Shown in pieces: positions 32,273 through 42,023 of a stretch of 64,000 nt of DNA. The notes under the pieces are model-generated. The model worked only from the letters and a program-made list of their open reading frames with translations, was not told the DNA's origin and ran no database searches. The stretch lies in contig NZ_CP075715.1 of assembly GCF_024584805.1 (NCBI RefSeq), forward strand, positions 3,916,526 through 3,980,525. Reading direction: 5' to 3'. Numbering within the stretch: position 1 is the stretch's first letter; each line of letters opens with the position of its first letter. Both the position numbers and the translations under genes were made by a program. The stretch is from Streptomyces sp. FIT100 (GTDB taxonomy: Bacteria; Actinomycetota; Actinomycetes; Streptomycetales; Streptomycetaceae).

Positions 32273-33739
32273 TCAGCCTTGCGTCGCCCACCACTCCTTG
32301 AGCGCGGCCACTGCGGCCTCATGCTCCATGGGCCCGTTCTCCAGACGCAGCTCCAGCAGCGCGTTGTACGCCTGGCCAATCACGGGGCCAGGACCGACAC
32401 CGAGGATCTCCATGATCTGGTTACCGTCAAGGTCCGGGCGGATCGAGTCGAGCTCCTCCTGCTCCTTGAGCTGAGTGATGCGCTCTTCCAGCCCGTCATA
32501 GGCGCGCGACAGCGCGGCCGCCTTCCGCTTGTTCCGCGTGGTGCAGTCCGAGCGGGTCAGCTTGTGCAGACGGTCGAGCATCGGGCCGGCGTCACGTACG
32601 TACCGTCGCACCGCCGAATCGGTCCACTCGCCGGTGCCGTATCCATGGAAGCGCAGATGGAGCTCCACCAGCCGCGAGATGTCCTTGACCATGTCATTGG
32701 AGTACTTGAGCGCCGTCAACCGCTTCTTGGTCATCTTGGCGCCCACCACTTCGTGGTGATGGAAGGAGACACGGCCGTCTGTCTCGAAGCGACGCGTTCT
32801 GGGCTTACCGATGTCGTGGAGCAGCGCGGCGAGGCGCAACACGAGGTCCGGTCCGCCTTCCTCCAGGTCGACGGCCTGCTCCAGCACGGTCAGTGAGTGC
32901 TCGTACACATCCTTGTGACGGTGGTGCTCGTCGCTCTCCAGTCGCAGAGCCGGCAGTTCGGGGAGGAAGTGCTCAGCAAGACCGGTGTCCACCAGAAGCG
33001 ACAGACCCTTCCTCGGGTGCGGAGAAAGGATCAGCTTGTTGAACTCATCACGAACCCGCTCGGCGGAGACGATCTCGATACGTTCCGCCATCCCCCTCAT
33101 TGCCGCCACGACCTCGGGTGCCACCTCGAAGTCCAGCTGGGCCGCGAATCGTGCCGCGCGCAGCATCCGCAGCGGATCGTCCGAGAAGGAGTCCTCAGGG
33201 GCGCCTGGGGTGCGCAGCACGCACGCCGCCAGATCCTCAAGGCCGCCATGAGGGTCGATGAATTCCTTCTCCGGGAGCGCGACAGCCATCGCGTTCACGG
33301 TGAAGTCACGCCGGACGAGGTCTTCCTCGATCGAGTCACCGTAGGAGACCTCAGGCTTGCGGGAGGTCCGGTCGTACGCCTCGGAGCGATACGTCGTGAT
33401 CTCGATGTCGAAGCGCTGAACGGCGTCGCCGACGCGGGCGACCTTCTGAGACCCGACCGTGCCGAACGCGATCCCTACCTCCCACACCGAGTCCGCCCAC
33501 GGCCGGACGATCTTCAGAACGTCCTCAGGGCGGGCGTCGGTCGTAAAATCGAGGTCATTGCCGAGCCGACCGAGCAGCGCGTCCCGGACCGAGCCGCCCA
33601 CCAGGGCAAGACTGAACCCGGCCTGCTGGAAGCGGCGGGCGAGGTCATCGGCGACAGGGGACACCCGCAGCAGTTCGCTGACCGCGCGGAGCTGCACCTG
33701 ACTCAGTGCAGTGGGGTTGTCTTCGTTGGCGTTCGGCAC
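32273..33739 (-). CDS. cca: CCA tRNA nucleotidyltransferase
   Basis: This 488-residue enzyme adds or repairs the 3' CCA end of tRNAs. The class II nucleotidyltransferase head shows LVGGSVRDALLG, the catalytic aspartates in NDLDFTTDARP, and VRRDFTVNAMAV. An HD domain follows (LAALLHDIGKPRTRRFE), as in the actinobacterial type. The GTG at 33737-33739 (VPNANEDNP) is the conventional start; no clear ribosome site precedes it, and the frame is open further upstream. It is divergent from the DUF6049 gene. Confidence 0.93.
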   Translation of the reverse strand: MPNANEDNPTALSQVQLRAVSELLRVSPVADDLARRFQQAGFSLALVGGSVRDALLGRLGNDLDFTTDARPEDVLKIVRPWADSVWEVGIAFGTVGSQKVARVGDAVQRFDIEITTYRSEAYDRTSRKPEVSYGDSIEEDLVRRDFTVNAMAVALPEKEFIDPHGGLEDLAACVLRTPGAPEDSFSDDPLRMLRAARFAAQLDFEVAPEVVAAMRGMAERIEIVSAERVRDEFNKLILSPHPRKGLSLLVDTGLAEHFLPELPALRLESDEHHRHKDVYEHSLTVLEQAVDLEEGGPDLVLRLAALLHDIGKPRTRRFETDGRVSFHHHEVVGAKMTKKRLTALKYSNDMVKDISRLVELHLRFHGYGTGEWTDSAVRRYVRDAGPMLDRLHKLTRSDCTTRNKRKAAALSRAYDGLEERITQLKEQEELDSIRPDLDGNQIMEILGVGPGPVIGQAYNALLELRLENGPMEHEAAVAALKEWWATQG

Positions 33740-33917
33740 AACAGAAAAGGGTACGTGCCCGCGCGAATGCGAGCTTCCCTGTTTCGCGTGCACCCGCCGT
33801 TCTTCCGATCATGTGGAGCAGTCCCGAGCACGTCACCACCGCGCACCTCGTTACCATGCGTGGACGTACCTAGCGACACCCACCAACGGCAACAGACGAC
33901 AAGGGACGGACGAGCGC

Positions 33918-36236
33918 GTGGCCGAGGCGGCAGAATTCCAGGGGATGGGTCCCTCGCCTGCCCGCCAGTGGATGCGGCGCACAGCCGCCTTCCTCGCGGG
34001 CGCACCCCTACTCGCCGGCCTGCTGTATGTGCAGGCGGCCTCACCGGCGCACGCCGCGGCGGACCAGACGGGCTCCCGCACCGTCGATGTGTCTCTCGAC
34101 TCACTTTTGCCCAGTGCCCCTGTGAAAGACGACACGCTCACCATCACAGGGACCGTGACCAACCAGGGCAAGGAAGCGATCACCGGCGCCCAGGTCGATC
34201 TTCGGGTGGGGCCGCGTATGTCCGGGCGGCCGGAGATCGACGAGGCGTCCGAGCGCACCGGCTACTCGTCGAGCCACGACGCCAGGAAGCTCGGCGGCCC
34301 GTACAAGGTCGCCTTCCCCGAGCTGGCGGCCGGGAACAGCAAGAACTTCTCGCTGGCCGTCCCGGTGAACAAGCTCGAACTCGACGGGGCAGGCGTGTAC
34401 CAGCTCGGGGTGTCCCTCTCCGGGGAGACCAAAAGCGAGCCGTACGACCATGTGCTCGGCATCGAGAGGACCTTCCTGCCCTGGCAGCCGGAGGCCGCGG
34501 AGAAGAAGACCCGGCTCACCTACCTCTGGCCGCTGATCTCCTCGACCCACCTGTCCGCAGAGACCGGCTCGGACGAACAGCAGACGCCGATCTTCGAGAA
34601 CGATGGCCTGGCTGCGGAGCTCGCCCCGGGCGGCAGGCTCGAAGAGCTCGTTTCGCTCGGTAGCGAGCTTCCCGTGACCTGGGTCATCGACCCGGATCTG
34701 CTGGCCACGGTCGATGCGATGACCCGGAACTACCGGATCAAGAACGGGACCGACAACCCGGTCCCGGGCCGTAGCCAGGCCGTCGCCAAGAAATGGCTGA
34801 GCTCGCTCGAGAAGGCGGTGCAGGGGAGCAAGGTCGTGGCGCTGCCGTACGGCGACCCGGATCTTGCCTCACTCGCACACCGTGGCAAGGACGTCTCCGG
34901 CTCGCTCAGCCAGCTCCAGCCCGCCACCGCGGTCGCCGAGACGACCGTCGAGACGATCCTCCATGTGAAGCCGTCCGTCGACTTCGCCTGGCCGGTCGAG
35001 GGTGCCATCGACCCGTCGATCGTGAACGTGGCGACCTCGGCGGGAGCCCACAAGATCATCGCTCGCAGCGACAGCCTCCGGGAGACGGGTGCGGTGTCCT
35101 ACACCCCGTCCGCGGCACGGCCCATCGGCGGCGGCACGACGGCCGTCGTCGCGGACAGCCGGCTGTCGACCGCCTTCTACGGGGACATGACGAGGGCGGG
35201 GAACTCGACACTCGCGGTGCAGAAGTTCCTCGCGCAGACGCTGGCACTCACCCTGCAGGCACCGGACCAGCAGCGGAACATCGTGGTCGCGCCGCAGCGG
35301 ATGCCGACGGCCTCCCAGGCACAGACCATGGCGCTCGCCTTGGAGGGCCTTGCCGCGCAGCGCTGGACGCAGCCGCTCGACCTCATCGCCGCCGCAGCCG
35401 CCAAGCCGGATCCCGACGCCACCACCGACGTTCCCTCCGCCTCCCGGTACCCGGCGAGCCTCCGAGCACGGGAGCTGCCGGTACAGACGTTCCGGGACAT
35501 CAAGTCCACCCAGGAGTCCCTCGACAACTTCAAGGTCATCCTCACCTCGCCGGACCGGGTGGTGACCCCGTTCGGTAATGCGATCAGCCGGGAGATGTCC
35601 ACCTCCTGGCGTGGCAAGGCGAGGCCCGCGGCCGAGTACCGCAGGGGCGTGCAGGGCTTTCTCGACGTCCTCGCCACCGAGGTGCAACTGATCCAGAAGT
35701 CCGATGTCACACTGTCCGGCCGCAGCGCGACGATCCCCGTGACCGTGCAGAACAAGCTGGTGCAAGGGGTCGACAACCTCGTTCTCCGGCTGGAGTCGGC
35801 GAACGCCACGCGCCTCAAGCTCGACGACGGCAGTTTCGTCGCCGAGCAGCAGATCAAGATCGAGGGCGGGCACAGCCAGTCGGTGAAGTTCGCGGCCGCT
35901 GCCAACGCCAATGGCCCGGTCCAGGTGACGGCGCGGCTCTACACCGAGGACGGCAGGCCCTACGGCGACGAGATGACCTTCACAGTCAAGGTCTCCGAGA
36001 TCACCCCGACCGTGATGCTCGTGATCGCCGGTGGCGTGCTTCTGCTCGTCCTGGCAGGCGTCAGGATGTACACCCAGCGCAAGCGCGCCGCTGCCCGTGA
36101 GCCGTCCGTTGTTGCGGACGAGGACGACGCCTCTGAGCAGGACGGCGTCGGCCCCGAGCAGCCGAGTGACCCGACGCCGGACACCGGACCCGAAAGCGCG
36201 GACCCGTCGGGCGCGGGTGAGAAAGTGGACCGTTGA
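33918..36236 (+). CDS. DUF6049-type exported membrane-anchored protein
   Basis: This 772-residue protein has a signal-like hydrophobic segment (about 25-48, ending AHA) and a large extracytoplasmic region (about 50-700). One transmembrane helix near 700-722 precedes a short acidic tail. Nothing catalytic is recognisable. The family sits next to murJ in many actinobacteria, including mycobacteria (established gene order), and is suspected to aid peptidoglycan synthesis; this is not proven. The GTG at 33918 is chosen for its position before the signal segment. murJ begins 59 bp after the stop. Confidence 0.8.
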   Translation: MAEAAEFQGMGPSPARQWMRRTAAFLAGAPLLAGLLYVQAASPAHAAADQTGSRTVDVSLDSLLPSAPVKDDTLTITGTVTNQGKEAITGAQVDLRVGPRMSGRPEIDEASERTGYSSSHDARKLGGPYKVAFPELAAGNSKNFSLAVPVNKLELDGAGVYQLGVSLSGETKSEPYDHVLGIERTFLPWQPEAAEKKTRLTYLWPLISSTHLSAETGSDEQQTPIFENDGLAAELAPGGRLEELVSLGSELPVTWVIDPDLLATVDAMTRNYRIKNGTDNPVPGRSQAVAKKWLSSLEKAVQGSKVVALPYGDPDLASLAHRGKDVSGSLSQLQPATAVAETTVETILHVKPSVDFAWPVEGAIDPSIVNVATSAGAHKIIARSDSLRETGAVSYTPSAARPIGGGTTAVVADSRLSTAFYGDMTRAGNSTLAVQKFLAQTLALTLQAPDQQRNIVVAPQRMPTASQAQTMALALEGLAAQRWTQPLDLIAAAAAKPDPDATTDVPSASRYPASLRARELPVQTFRDIKSTQESLDNFKVILTSPDRVVTPFGNAISREMSTSWRGKARPAAEYRRGVQGFLDVLATEVQLIQKSDVTLSGRSATIPVTVQNKLVQGVDNLVLRLESANATRLKLDDGSFVAEQQIKIEGGHSQSVKFAAAANANGPVQVTARLYTEDGRPYGDEMTFTVKVSEITPTVMLVIAGGVLLLVLAGVRMYTQRKRAAAREPSVVADEDDASEQDGVGPEQPSDPTPDTGPESADPSGAGEKVDR

Positions 36237-36295
36237 GCTATGTCAGGTCAGCCATGCCATGGCCGGTCGGCCGGGGACGATGAGGTGGGGTAACC

Positions 36296-38497
36296 ATGAA
36301 CGCGCCGTACGACGGTGACCGCGGGCAGGGAGCGGGCAGCACCGCGCCCTCCCCGGGGCCTCAGTACCCCCCGCCCGGTCCACAGCGGGCGGAGTCGTCG
36401 GCTGCGGGCCAGGGGCCATCGTCGCCGCCCGAGCAGGCCACGGATCCGTACGTCCACGAGGCGTACACGCACGACCCCTACCGAGCCCAGGACCTCTCCG
36501 CTCAGGACCCCGTGTCCGAGGCGCTCTACGACCGTGCCTCCCATCCGCCACCGCCGCCCGGTGCCTACCAGCAGCCGGCCTCCGTCTATCAGCAGCCGCC
36601 CGCCCAGCAGCACGCCCCGGACCCGCGGATCTGGGCCCAGACCCCGCCTCCCGAGCCGGACGGCCCGTCGCGTCATCTGCCCTACGGGGATGATGCCGGC
36701 ACCGTCCAGTTCACCGGTGTCGACGAACTGGTGACCAGAGCGGGCGAGGAAGGGCCGGCGCCGAACGCGTTCGCCCACCTCTACCGGGACCAGCAGGGCT
36801 CCGGCCAGCCGCCGGCACCCGCCGAGGTGGTGGAGCCGGCCCCGGCGCCTGCTCCCAAGAAGCCCGGCGGCCGGGCCTCGGGACTACTCAAGTCGAGCGC
36901 GGTGATGGCCGCTGGCACGCTTGTGTCCAGGCTCACCGGGTTCCTCCGGAGCCTGGTGATCACCGGAGCCCTGGGCGCCGCCCTGCTCGGTGACACCTAC
37001 ACCGTCGCCATCACGCTTCCGACGATGATCTACATCCTCACCGTGGGCGGCGGTCTCAACTCGGTCTTCGTGCCCCAGCTCGTCCGTGCCATGAAGAACG
37101 ACGATGACGGCGGAGAGGCTTACGCCAACCGACTCCTGACGCTCGTGATGGTGGCGCTCGGGATGATCGTCGCGATCGCCGTCTTCGCGGCGCCCCTGCT
37201 GATCAGGCTCATGTCGGCCACAATCGCCGACAACCCGCCGGCGAACAGTGTGGCCGTCACCTTCGCGCGCTACTGCCTGCCCACGATCTTCTTCATGGGT
37301 GTGCACGTGGTGATGGGTCAGATCCTCAACGCCCGCGGGAAGTTCGGCGCGATGATGTGGACTCCGGTCCTCAACAACGTCGTCATGATCTTCACCTTCG
37401 GCCTCTTCATCTGGGTCTACGGCACCTCCGCCGAGACCCAGATGAACGTGCAGACGATCCCGCCGGAGGGCGTGCGGCTGCTTGGCGTCGGCACGCTGCT
37501 CGGCCTGGTCGTCCAGGCCCTCGCGATGATCCCCTACCTCCGCGAGACGGGCTTCCGCTTCCGCCCCCGCTTCGACTGGAAGGGGCAGGGGCTGGGCAAG
37601 ACGGTGAAGCTGGCCAAGTGGACCGTCCTCTTCGTCCTCGCCAACCAGGCCGGCGTTCTCGTGGTCACCCAGCTCGCCACCGCTGCCGGTGAGGCGTCCG
37701 GCAAGGACGGGGCGGGCTTCCTCGCCTACACCAACGCGCAGCTGATCTGGGGCATGCCGCAGGCGATCATCACCGTCTCGGTCATGGCGGCGCTGCTGCC
37801 ACGGATCTCCCGAGCCGCTCACGACGACGACCCTGGTGCCGTGCGGGACGACATCTCGCAAGGGCTGCGCAACTCGGCGGTTGCAATCGTCCCGGTCGCC
37901 TTCGCCTTCCTCGCGCTGGGCGTGCCGATGTGCACGCTGCTCTACGCCTCCAGCGGCGTTCAGGCCGCCCAGTCCATGGGCTTCATCCTCATGGCGTTCG
38001 GCCTCGGCCTGATCCCCTACTCGGTGCAGTACGTCGTCCTGCGCGGCTTCTACGCCTACGAGGACACCCGCACGCCCTTCTACAACACGGTCATCGTGGC
38101 CGCTGTGAACGCGGCTGCCTCGGCCGCCTGTTACCTCCTGCTCCCCGCCCGGTGGGCCGTGGTCGGCATGGCCGCCTCGTACGGCCTCGCATACGCGGTC
38201 GGGGTCGGCGTCGCCTGGCGGCGTCTGCGCAACAAGCTCGGCGGAGACCTCGACGGATCCCATGTTCTGCGCACCTACGCCCGGCTCTGCCTGGCGTCGG
38301 TCCCCGCCGCTCTCGCGGCCGGCGCGGTGGGCTTCCTCCTGCTGAAGTTGCTGGGCGAGGGCGCCTTCGGATCGCTCGTGGCACTCGTCTTCGGCGGAGT
38401 CGTCCTGCTCGGCGTCTTCTTCGTCGCGGCGAAGCGCATGAGGATCGAGGAGCTCAACGCCATGGTCGGCATGGTGCGCGGCCGTCTCGGGCGCTAG
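36296..38497 (+). CDS. murJ: Lipid II flippase MurJ (MviN) with long proline-rich N-terminus
   Basis: MurJ moves lipid II across the membrane for peptidoglycan synthesis. This 733-residue protein begins with about 195 disordered residues rich in Pro, Gln and Tyr (cytosolic). Fourteen predicted helices in the MOP-superfamily fold follow. Family signatures include VSRLTGFLRSLVITGALGAA, FVPQLVRAMKNDDDGGEAYA and FARYCLPTIFFMGVHVVMGQ. In mycobacteria, MurJ is fused to the pseudokinase that here is a separate gene, which begins 120 bp downstream. Confidence 0.95.
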   Translation: MNAPYDGDRGQGAGSTAPSPGPQYPPPGPQRAESSAAGQGPSSPPEQATDPYVHEAYTHDPYRAQDLSAQDPVSEALYDRASHPPPPPGAYQQPASVYQQPPAQQHAPDPRIWAQTPPPEPDGPSRHLPYGDDAGTVQFTGVDELVTRAGEEGPAPNAFAHLYRDQQGSGQPPAPAEVVEPAPAPAPKKPGGRASGLLKSSAVMAAGTLVSRLTGFLRSLVITGALGAALLGDTYTVAITLPTMIYILTVGGGLNSVFVPQLVRAMKNDDDGGEAYANRLLTLVMVALGMIVAIAVFAAPLLIRLMSATIADNPPANSVAVTFARYCLPTIFFMGVHVVMGQILNARGKFGAMMWTPVLNNVVMIFTFGLFIWVYGTSAETQMNVQTIPPEGVRLLGVGTLLGLVVQALAMIPYLRETGFRFRPRFDWKGQGLGKTVKLAKWTVLFVLANQAGVLVVTQLATAAGEASGKDGAGFLAYTNAQLIWGMPQAIITVSVMAALLPRISRAAHDDDPGAVRDDISQGLRNSAVAIVPVAFAFLALGVPMCTLLYASSGVQAAQSMGFILMAFGLGLIPYSVQYVVLRGFYAYEDTRTPFYNTVIVAAVNAAASAACYLLLPARWAVVGMAASYGLAYAVGVGVAWRRLRNKLGGDLDGSHVLRTYARLCLASVPAALAAGAVGFLLLKLLGEGAFGSLVALVFGGVVLLGVFFVAAKRMRIEELNAMVGMVRGRLGR

Positions 38498-38617
38498 AGC
38501 CACCGGTTCGCGCACAACCATCGTCCGCCACTGTGTGTCGTGCATAGCGCCGGACTGTGGGCACAATTGGCATGGCTGTTGGATATGGCGCAACGGATGG
38601 GGAGGCAGGGAACGACG

Positions 38618-40342
38618 GTGGCGGAACGTAGCACGGCTGCCGTCGACGTGGCCGACAACAGCGGTGACGACCCGCTGGCCGCCAAGGCGGAGAAGGCCAC
38701 GACCGACGGGGTGGCGGAAGCCGAAGACACGGCGGAGCAGAGCGCCGACAACAAGGGCAGCGAGAGCAAGAGCGCCGAGCAGCCCACCATTACGACGCCC
38801 GAACTGCACAGCGGCCACAAACTCGCGAGACGCTACCGTCTCGAGGAGTGCGTCACCCGTCTGGACGGATTCAGTAGCTGGCGTGCGGTCGACGAGAAAC
38901 TCCGCCGCGCTGTCGGAGTGCACATCCTCCCGGCCGACCATCCACGAGCCCGGTCGGTACTCGCCGCAGCCCGCTCCTCGGCGCTCCTCGGCGACCCCCG
39001 TTTCGTGCAGGTGCTGGACGCCGTCGAGGAGAACGACCTCGTCTACGTCGTCCATGAGTGGCTGCCCGACGCCACGGAGCTCACCGCTCTCCTGGCCGCC
39101 GGGCCGATGGAGGCTCACGACGCGTACCAACTGGTCAGCCAGCTCTCCCAGGCGATGGCCGCAGCTCACCGCGAGGGGCTGGCCCATCTGCGCCTGACCC
39201 CCAACGCGGTCCTGCGCAGCTCGACGGGCCAGTACCGGATCCGCGGACTCGCCGTGAACGCCGCACTGCGCGGAATCAGCGCCGACCGCCCACAGCGAAC
39301 CGACACCGAGGCCATCGGCGCCCTGCTCTATGCCGCGCTCACTCAGCGCTGGCCGTACGAGAGCAACGCCTACGGCCTCACGGGGCTTCCGAAGGGCATC
39401 GGCCTCATCGCCCCCGACCAGGTGCGGGCCGGGGTCCATAGAGGGCTGTCGGAGCTCGCCATGCGCGCCCTGGTCAACGACGGAGCCACGGCGTCCCGCC
39501 AGGAGCCGCCGTGCACCACTCCGGACGAGCTCGCAAAGGCGGTCGGGGAGCTGCCTCGTATCCGCCCCCCGGAGCCCGCTTTCACCCCTCCGCCGGAGTA
39601 CCAGCGCACGACCTACCAGCAGGGCACCTACGGGCGCCCTGCGGCCCATGCAGGGCCTGCCACGCCCCAGCCCGTCGTGGCTCCACCCGCCCCTCTGGAG
39701 AGCCGCACGGGCAAGGCCCTCAAGTGGGCCGTGTCCGCTCTGCTCATCGCCGCGCTCGGACTGGGCAGCTGGCAGATCGCCGACAGGCTCCTCGACCGCG
39801 ACGCGGCCAACCCGGATCCCGGAAACACCCAGACCACGGACGAAGATCAGAACGACAAGCCCAAGGCACCGTTGCCGCTGGCCATCCAGGACGCCGAGGA
39901 ATACGCCCCGGACGGCAAGCCGCAGAACGCGGCGGACGTCGGCAACACATACGACGACGACAGCTCCTCCTACTGGCGCACCAAGTACTACCTCGACGGC
40001 CCGGACCTGGTTCCGTCGATCAAGCAGGGCGTCGGCATCGTCTACGACCTCGGTGCCGCGAAGGAGATCTCCGCGGCTTCGATAGCGCTGCGCTACGGCG
40101 GACCGCACACCAAGGTCTCCCTGTATGCCGTGGATTCCCTGTCGCCGTCCGGTCCTGTCGAATCCATGAAGAAGATCGCAACGACCCAGACGAACGACAG
40201 CTCGGCGAAACTGACCATGAAGGAGCCGGTGAACAGCCGCTATGTGCTCCTGTGGATGACCGCGATGCCCTACTCGCCGCAGGACGGCGTCAGCGGCGCG
40301 GGCTACAAGCAGGCCATCACGGACGTGAAGTTCTCCGGCTGA
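38618..40342 (+). CDS. Membrane pseudokinase with extracytoplasmic discoidin-like domain
   Basis: This 574-residue protein has a charged N-terminus (about 1-65), a protein-kinase-like domain (about 70-330), one transmembrane helix (about 370-390) and an external beta domain (about 430-574) resembling discoidin/F5-8C modules. Key kinase residues are missing: the VAIK lysine is replaced (AVGVHILPAD), HRDLKxxN reads HLRLTPNAV, and DFG reads IRGLAVN. It is therefore expected to be inactive and to serve as a scaffold, like the MviN pseudokinase of mycobacteria. GGGAGGCAGGGA before the GTG at 38618 supports that start over the upstream ATGs. Confidence 0.88.
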   Translation: MAERSTAAVDVADNSGDDPLAAKAEKATTDGVAEAEDTAEQSADNKGSESKSAEQPTITTPELHSGHKLARRYRLEECVTRLDGFSSWRAVDEKLRRAVGVHILPADHPRARSVLAAARSSALLGDPRFVQVLDAVEENDLVYVVHEWLPDATELTALLAAGPMEAHDAYQLVSQLSQAMAAAHREGLAHLRLTPNAVLRSSTGQYRIRGLAVNAALRGISADRPQRTDTEAIGALLYAALTQRWPYESNAYGLTGLPKGIGLIAPDQVRAGVHRGLSELAMRALVNDGATASRQEPPCTTPDELAKAVGELPRIRPPEPAFTPPPEYQRTTYQQGTYGRPAAHAGPATPQPVVAPPAPLESRTGKALKWAVSALLIAALGLGSWQIADRLLDRDAANPDPGNTQTTDEDQNDKPKAPLPLAIQDAEEYAPDGKPQNAADVGNTYDDDSSSYWRTKYYLDGPDLVPSIKQGVGIVYDLGAAKEISAASIALRYGGPHTKVSLYAVDSLSPSGPVESMKKIATTQTNDSSAKLTMKEPVNSRYVLLWMTAMPYSPQDGVSGAGYKQAITDVKFSG

Positions 40343-40372
40343 CATCAGCGAGACGTGGGAGGGGGCTCACCG

Positions 40373-41077
40373 TTGGACAACGCCACACTCGGCGACGCCG
40401 GCGACCAGGAACTCCTGGAACGGCATGTCGCCGGTGACCCGGACGCCTTCGGTGAGCTCGTACGGCGCCACCGCGATCGGTTGTGGGCCGTCGCCCTGCG
40501 TACGCTCGGCGACCGTGAGGAGGCGGCAGACGCCGTCCAGGACGCACTTGTCTCGGCCTTCAGGGCCGCCCACACATTCCGCGGACAGTCCGCGGTGACG
40601 ACGTGGCTCCATCGCATCACCGTCAACGCTTGTCTGGACCGGGCCCGCAAGGCTGCGTCCCGCAGGACGTCTCCCGTCGATGACACCGAGCGGCTGGAGC
40701 AGCTACTCGAACCTCATGAATCCGCCGAGGCGCCGGCAGAGCGCCAGGATCTGCACCGCGAGCTGCTTGCCGCCCTGGCCAGACTTCCTGCCGATCAGCG
40801 GGCCGCACTGGTACTGGTCGACATGCAGGGCTACCCCGTGGCGGAGGCCGCTCGTGTGCTGGACGTACCCACCGGAACGGTGAAGAGCCGCTGTGCACGC
40901 GGACGGGCACGGCTGCTCCCCATGCTCACTCATTTGCGCAGTGACACCCGGGGTAACAGCGACCTCGGCGAGGGAAGGAACCGGACGCCAGGGGCATCCG
41001 TCCCACCGGCATCGGAAGCAAGGGATGCAGGGCCGAACGACCCTGCTGCTGTGAAGGGCGGAGGTGGGCGCACGTGA
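40373..41077 (+). CDS. sigM: ECF RNA polymerase sigma factor SigM
   Basis: This 234-residue ECF sigma factor has region 2 (about 20-90: FGELVRRHRDRLWAVALRTL, EEAADAVQDALVSAFRAAHT) and region 4 (about 125-185: LPADQRAALVLVDMQGYPVA, VPTGTVKSRCARGRARL). A low-complexity tail follows. The position between the MurJ/pseudokinase genes and trxBA is that of SigM in actinobacteria. The start is TTG at 40373, placed by GGGAGGGGG at good spacing. Its stop overlaps the GTG of the anti-sigma gene, so the pair is coupled. Confidence 0.9.
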   Translation: MDNATLGDAGDQELLERHVAGDPDAFGELVRRHRDRLWAVALRTLGDREEAADAVQDALVSAFRAAHTFRGQSAVTTWLHRITVNACLDRARKAASRRTSPVDDTERLEQLLEPHESAEAPAERQDLHRELLAALARLPADQRAALVLVDMQGYPVAEAARVLDVPTGTVKSRCARGRARLLPMLTHLRSDTRGNSDLGEGRNRTPGASVPPASEARDAGPNDPAAVKGGGGRT

Positions 41078-41994
41078 CCTCCACGACCGGCACGGCTCAG
41101 CACCCGGATGTCTCCGAGATCTCCGATCTCACCGAAGGTCTCCTTTCACCCACCCGCCAGGCGGCAGTCAGAGCACATCTGGAGGAGTGTCCCCTCTGCG
41201 CCGAGGTACGTACCTCCCTGGAGGAGATCCGCGGCCTTCTGGGCACGCTTCCGGGGCCTCCCCGCATGCCGGCCGACATCGCCGGACGCATCGACGCCGC
41301 CTTGGCCGCCGAGGCGCTGCTGAATGCGACGGCACCGCACGACGAGCCCGAGCATGTTTCACGTGAAACATCGCCCGCGGAGCCTGCCGAGAGCGGCCAC
41401 CTCGATCGCCCCGCAGGCCATCCTCGTGCGGCTACCGGTCCTGGCCGGGGGTATGCAACCCGGCGTCGGCGCCGTACCGCTCTCCTCGGAGCCGCCTTCG
41501 GTGTTGCTGCCCTGGGAGTGAGCGTGGTGCTCCTTCAGTCCGCCGACACGGACGGGGGCGCAGCGATGAAGGCCGAGAGTGGCGTCAGCGCTGCCGACAC
41601 ATCCGCCGACTTCTCCGAAGAAACACTCCAGGCTCGTGTCCATACCCTGCTGGCCGCCGATGCGACCTCCAAGGACGACCCGCCGGACGTCATGAAATCG
41701 GAGCCCCGCGAGGAGACCGGGTCCTCGGCCGACACCAAGGAAGGCCCCGCCTCTCCCATGCGGACAGCGTCCGCCACCGTTCCGCCCTGTATCCAGAAAG
41801 GCACCGGCCGTACAGATCCGGCCCTCGCCGCCGCACCAGGTACGTACGAAGACACCACGGTCTATCTCGTCGTGCTCCCACACCTGACCGACGGCACCCG
41901 CGTACAGGCGTACGTAGTCGACGCGGCATGCATCGACTCAGCCCCGTCCAGCAAGGGAAAACTCCTTCTCACGCACGCCTACTCTCGTCCCTGA
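41074..41994 (+). CDS. Zinc-type (ZAS) anti-sigma factor partner of SigM
   Basis: This 306-residue protein has an N-terminal zinc-binding anti-sigma motif, HLEECPLC (HxxxCxxC, about residues 29-36), and one transmembrane helix (about 135-155). A larger C-terminal external part contains two Cys. It likely holds SigM at the membrane until an envelope or redox signal; the pairing is by position, with a 4-bp overlap. The start is GTG at 41074. A parS site lies in the coding sequence (residues HVSRE), in the linker between the ZAS domain and the helix. Confidence 0.85.
   Translation: MTSTTGTAQHPDVSEISDLTEGLLSPTRQAAVRAHLEECPLCAEVRTSLEEIRGLLGTLPGPPRMPADIAGRIDAALAAEALLNATAPHDEPEHVSRETSPAEPAESGHLDRPAGHPRAATGPGRGYATRRRRRTALLGAAFGVAALGVSVVLLQSADTDGGAAMKAESGVSAADTSADFSEETLQARVHTLLAADATSKDDPPDVMKSEPREETGSSADTKEGPASPMRTASATVPPCIQKGTGRTDPALAAAPGTYEDTTVYLVVLPHLTDGTRVQAYVVDAACIDSAPSSKGKLLLTHAYSRP
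41356..41369. promoter_or_regulatory. parS site 6, inside the anti-sigma gene
   Basis: A perfect GTTTCACGTGAAAC encoding part of HVSRET in a disordered linker of the anti-sigma factor. Confidence 0.95.
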
Positions 41995-42023
41995 GCGCGC
42001 CACGATGCCGCCCGGACTCCTCG

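Noticed and set aside
33781..33796. A possible tenth parS (GTTTCGCGTGCACC)
   Set aside because: Three of 14 bases differ and the symmetry is broken; I counted only perfect sites.
36884..40345. A 1153-codon open frame on the minus strand opposite murJ and the pseudokinase gene
   Set aside because: It is the antisense shadow of two clearly real genes; composition is Arg/Gly/His-rich with no domain, as expected for reverse frames in GC-rich DNA.
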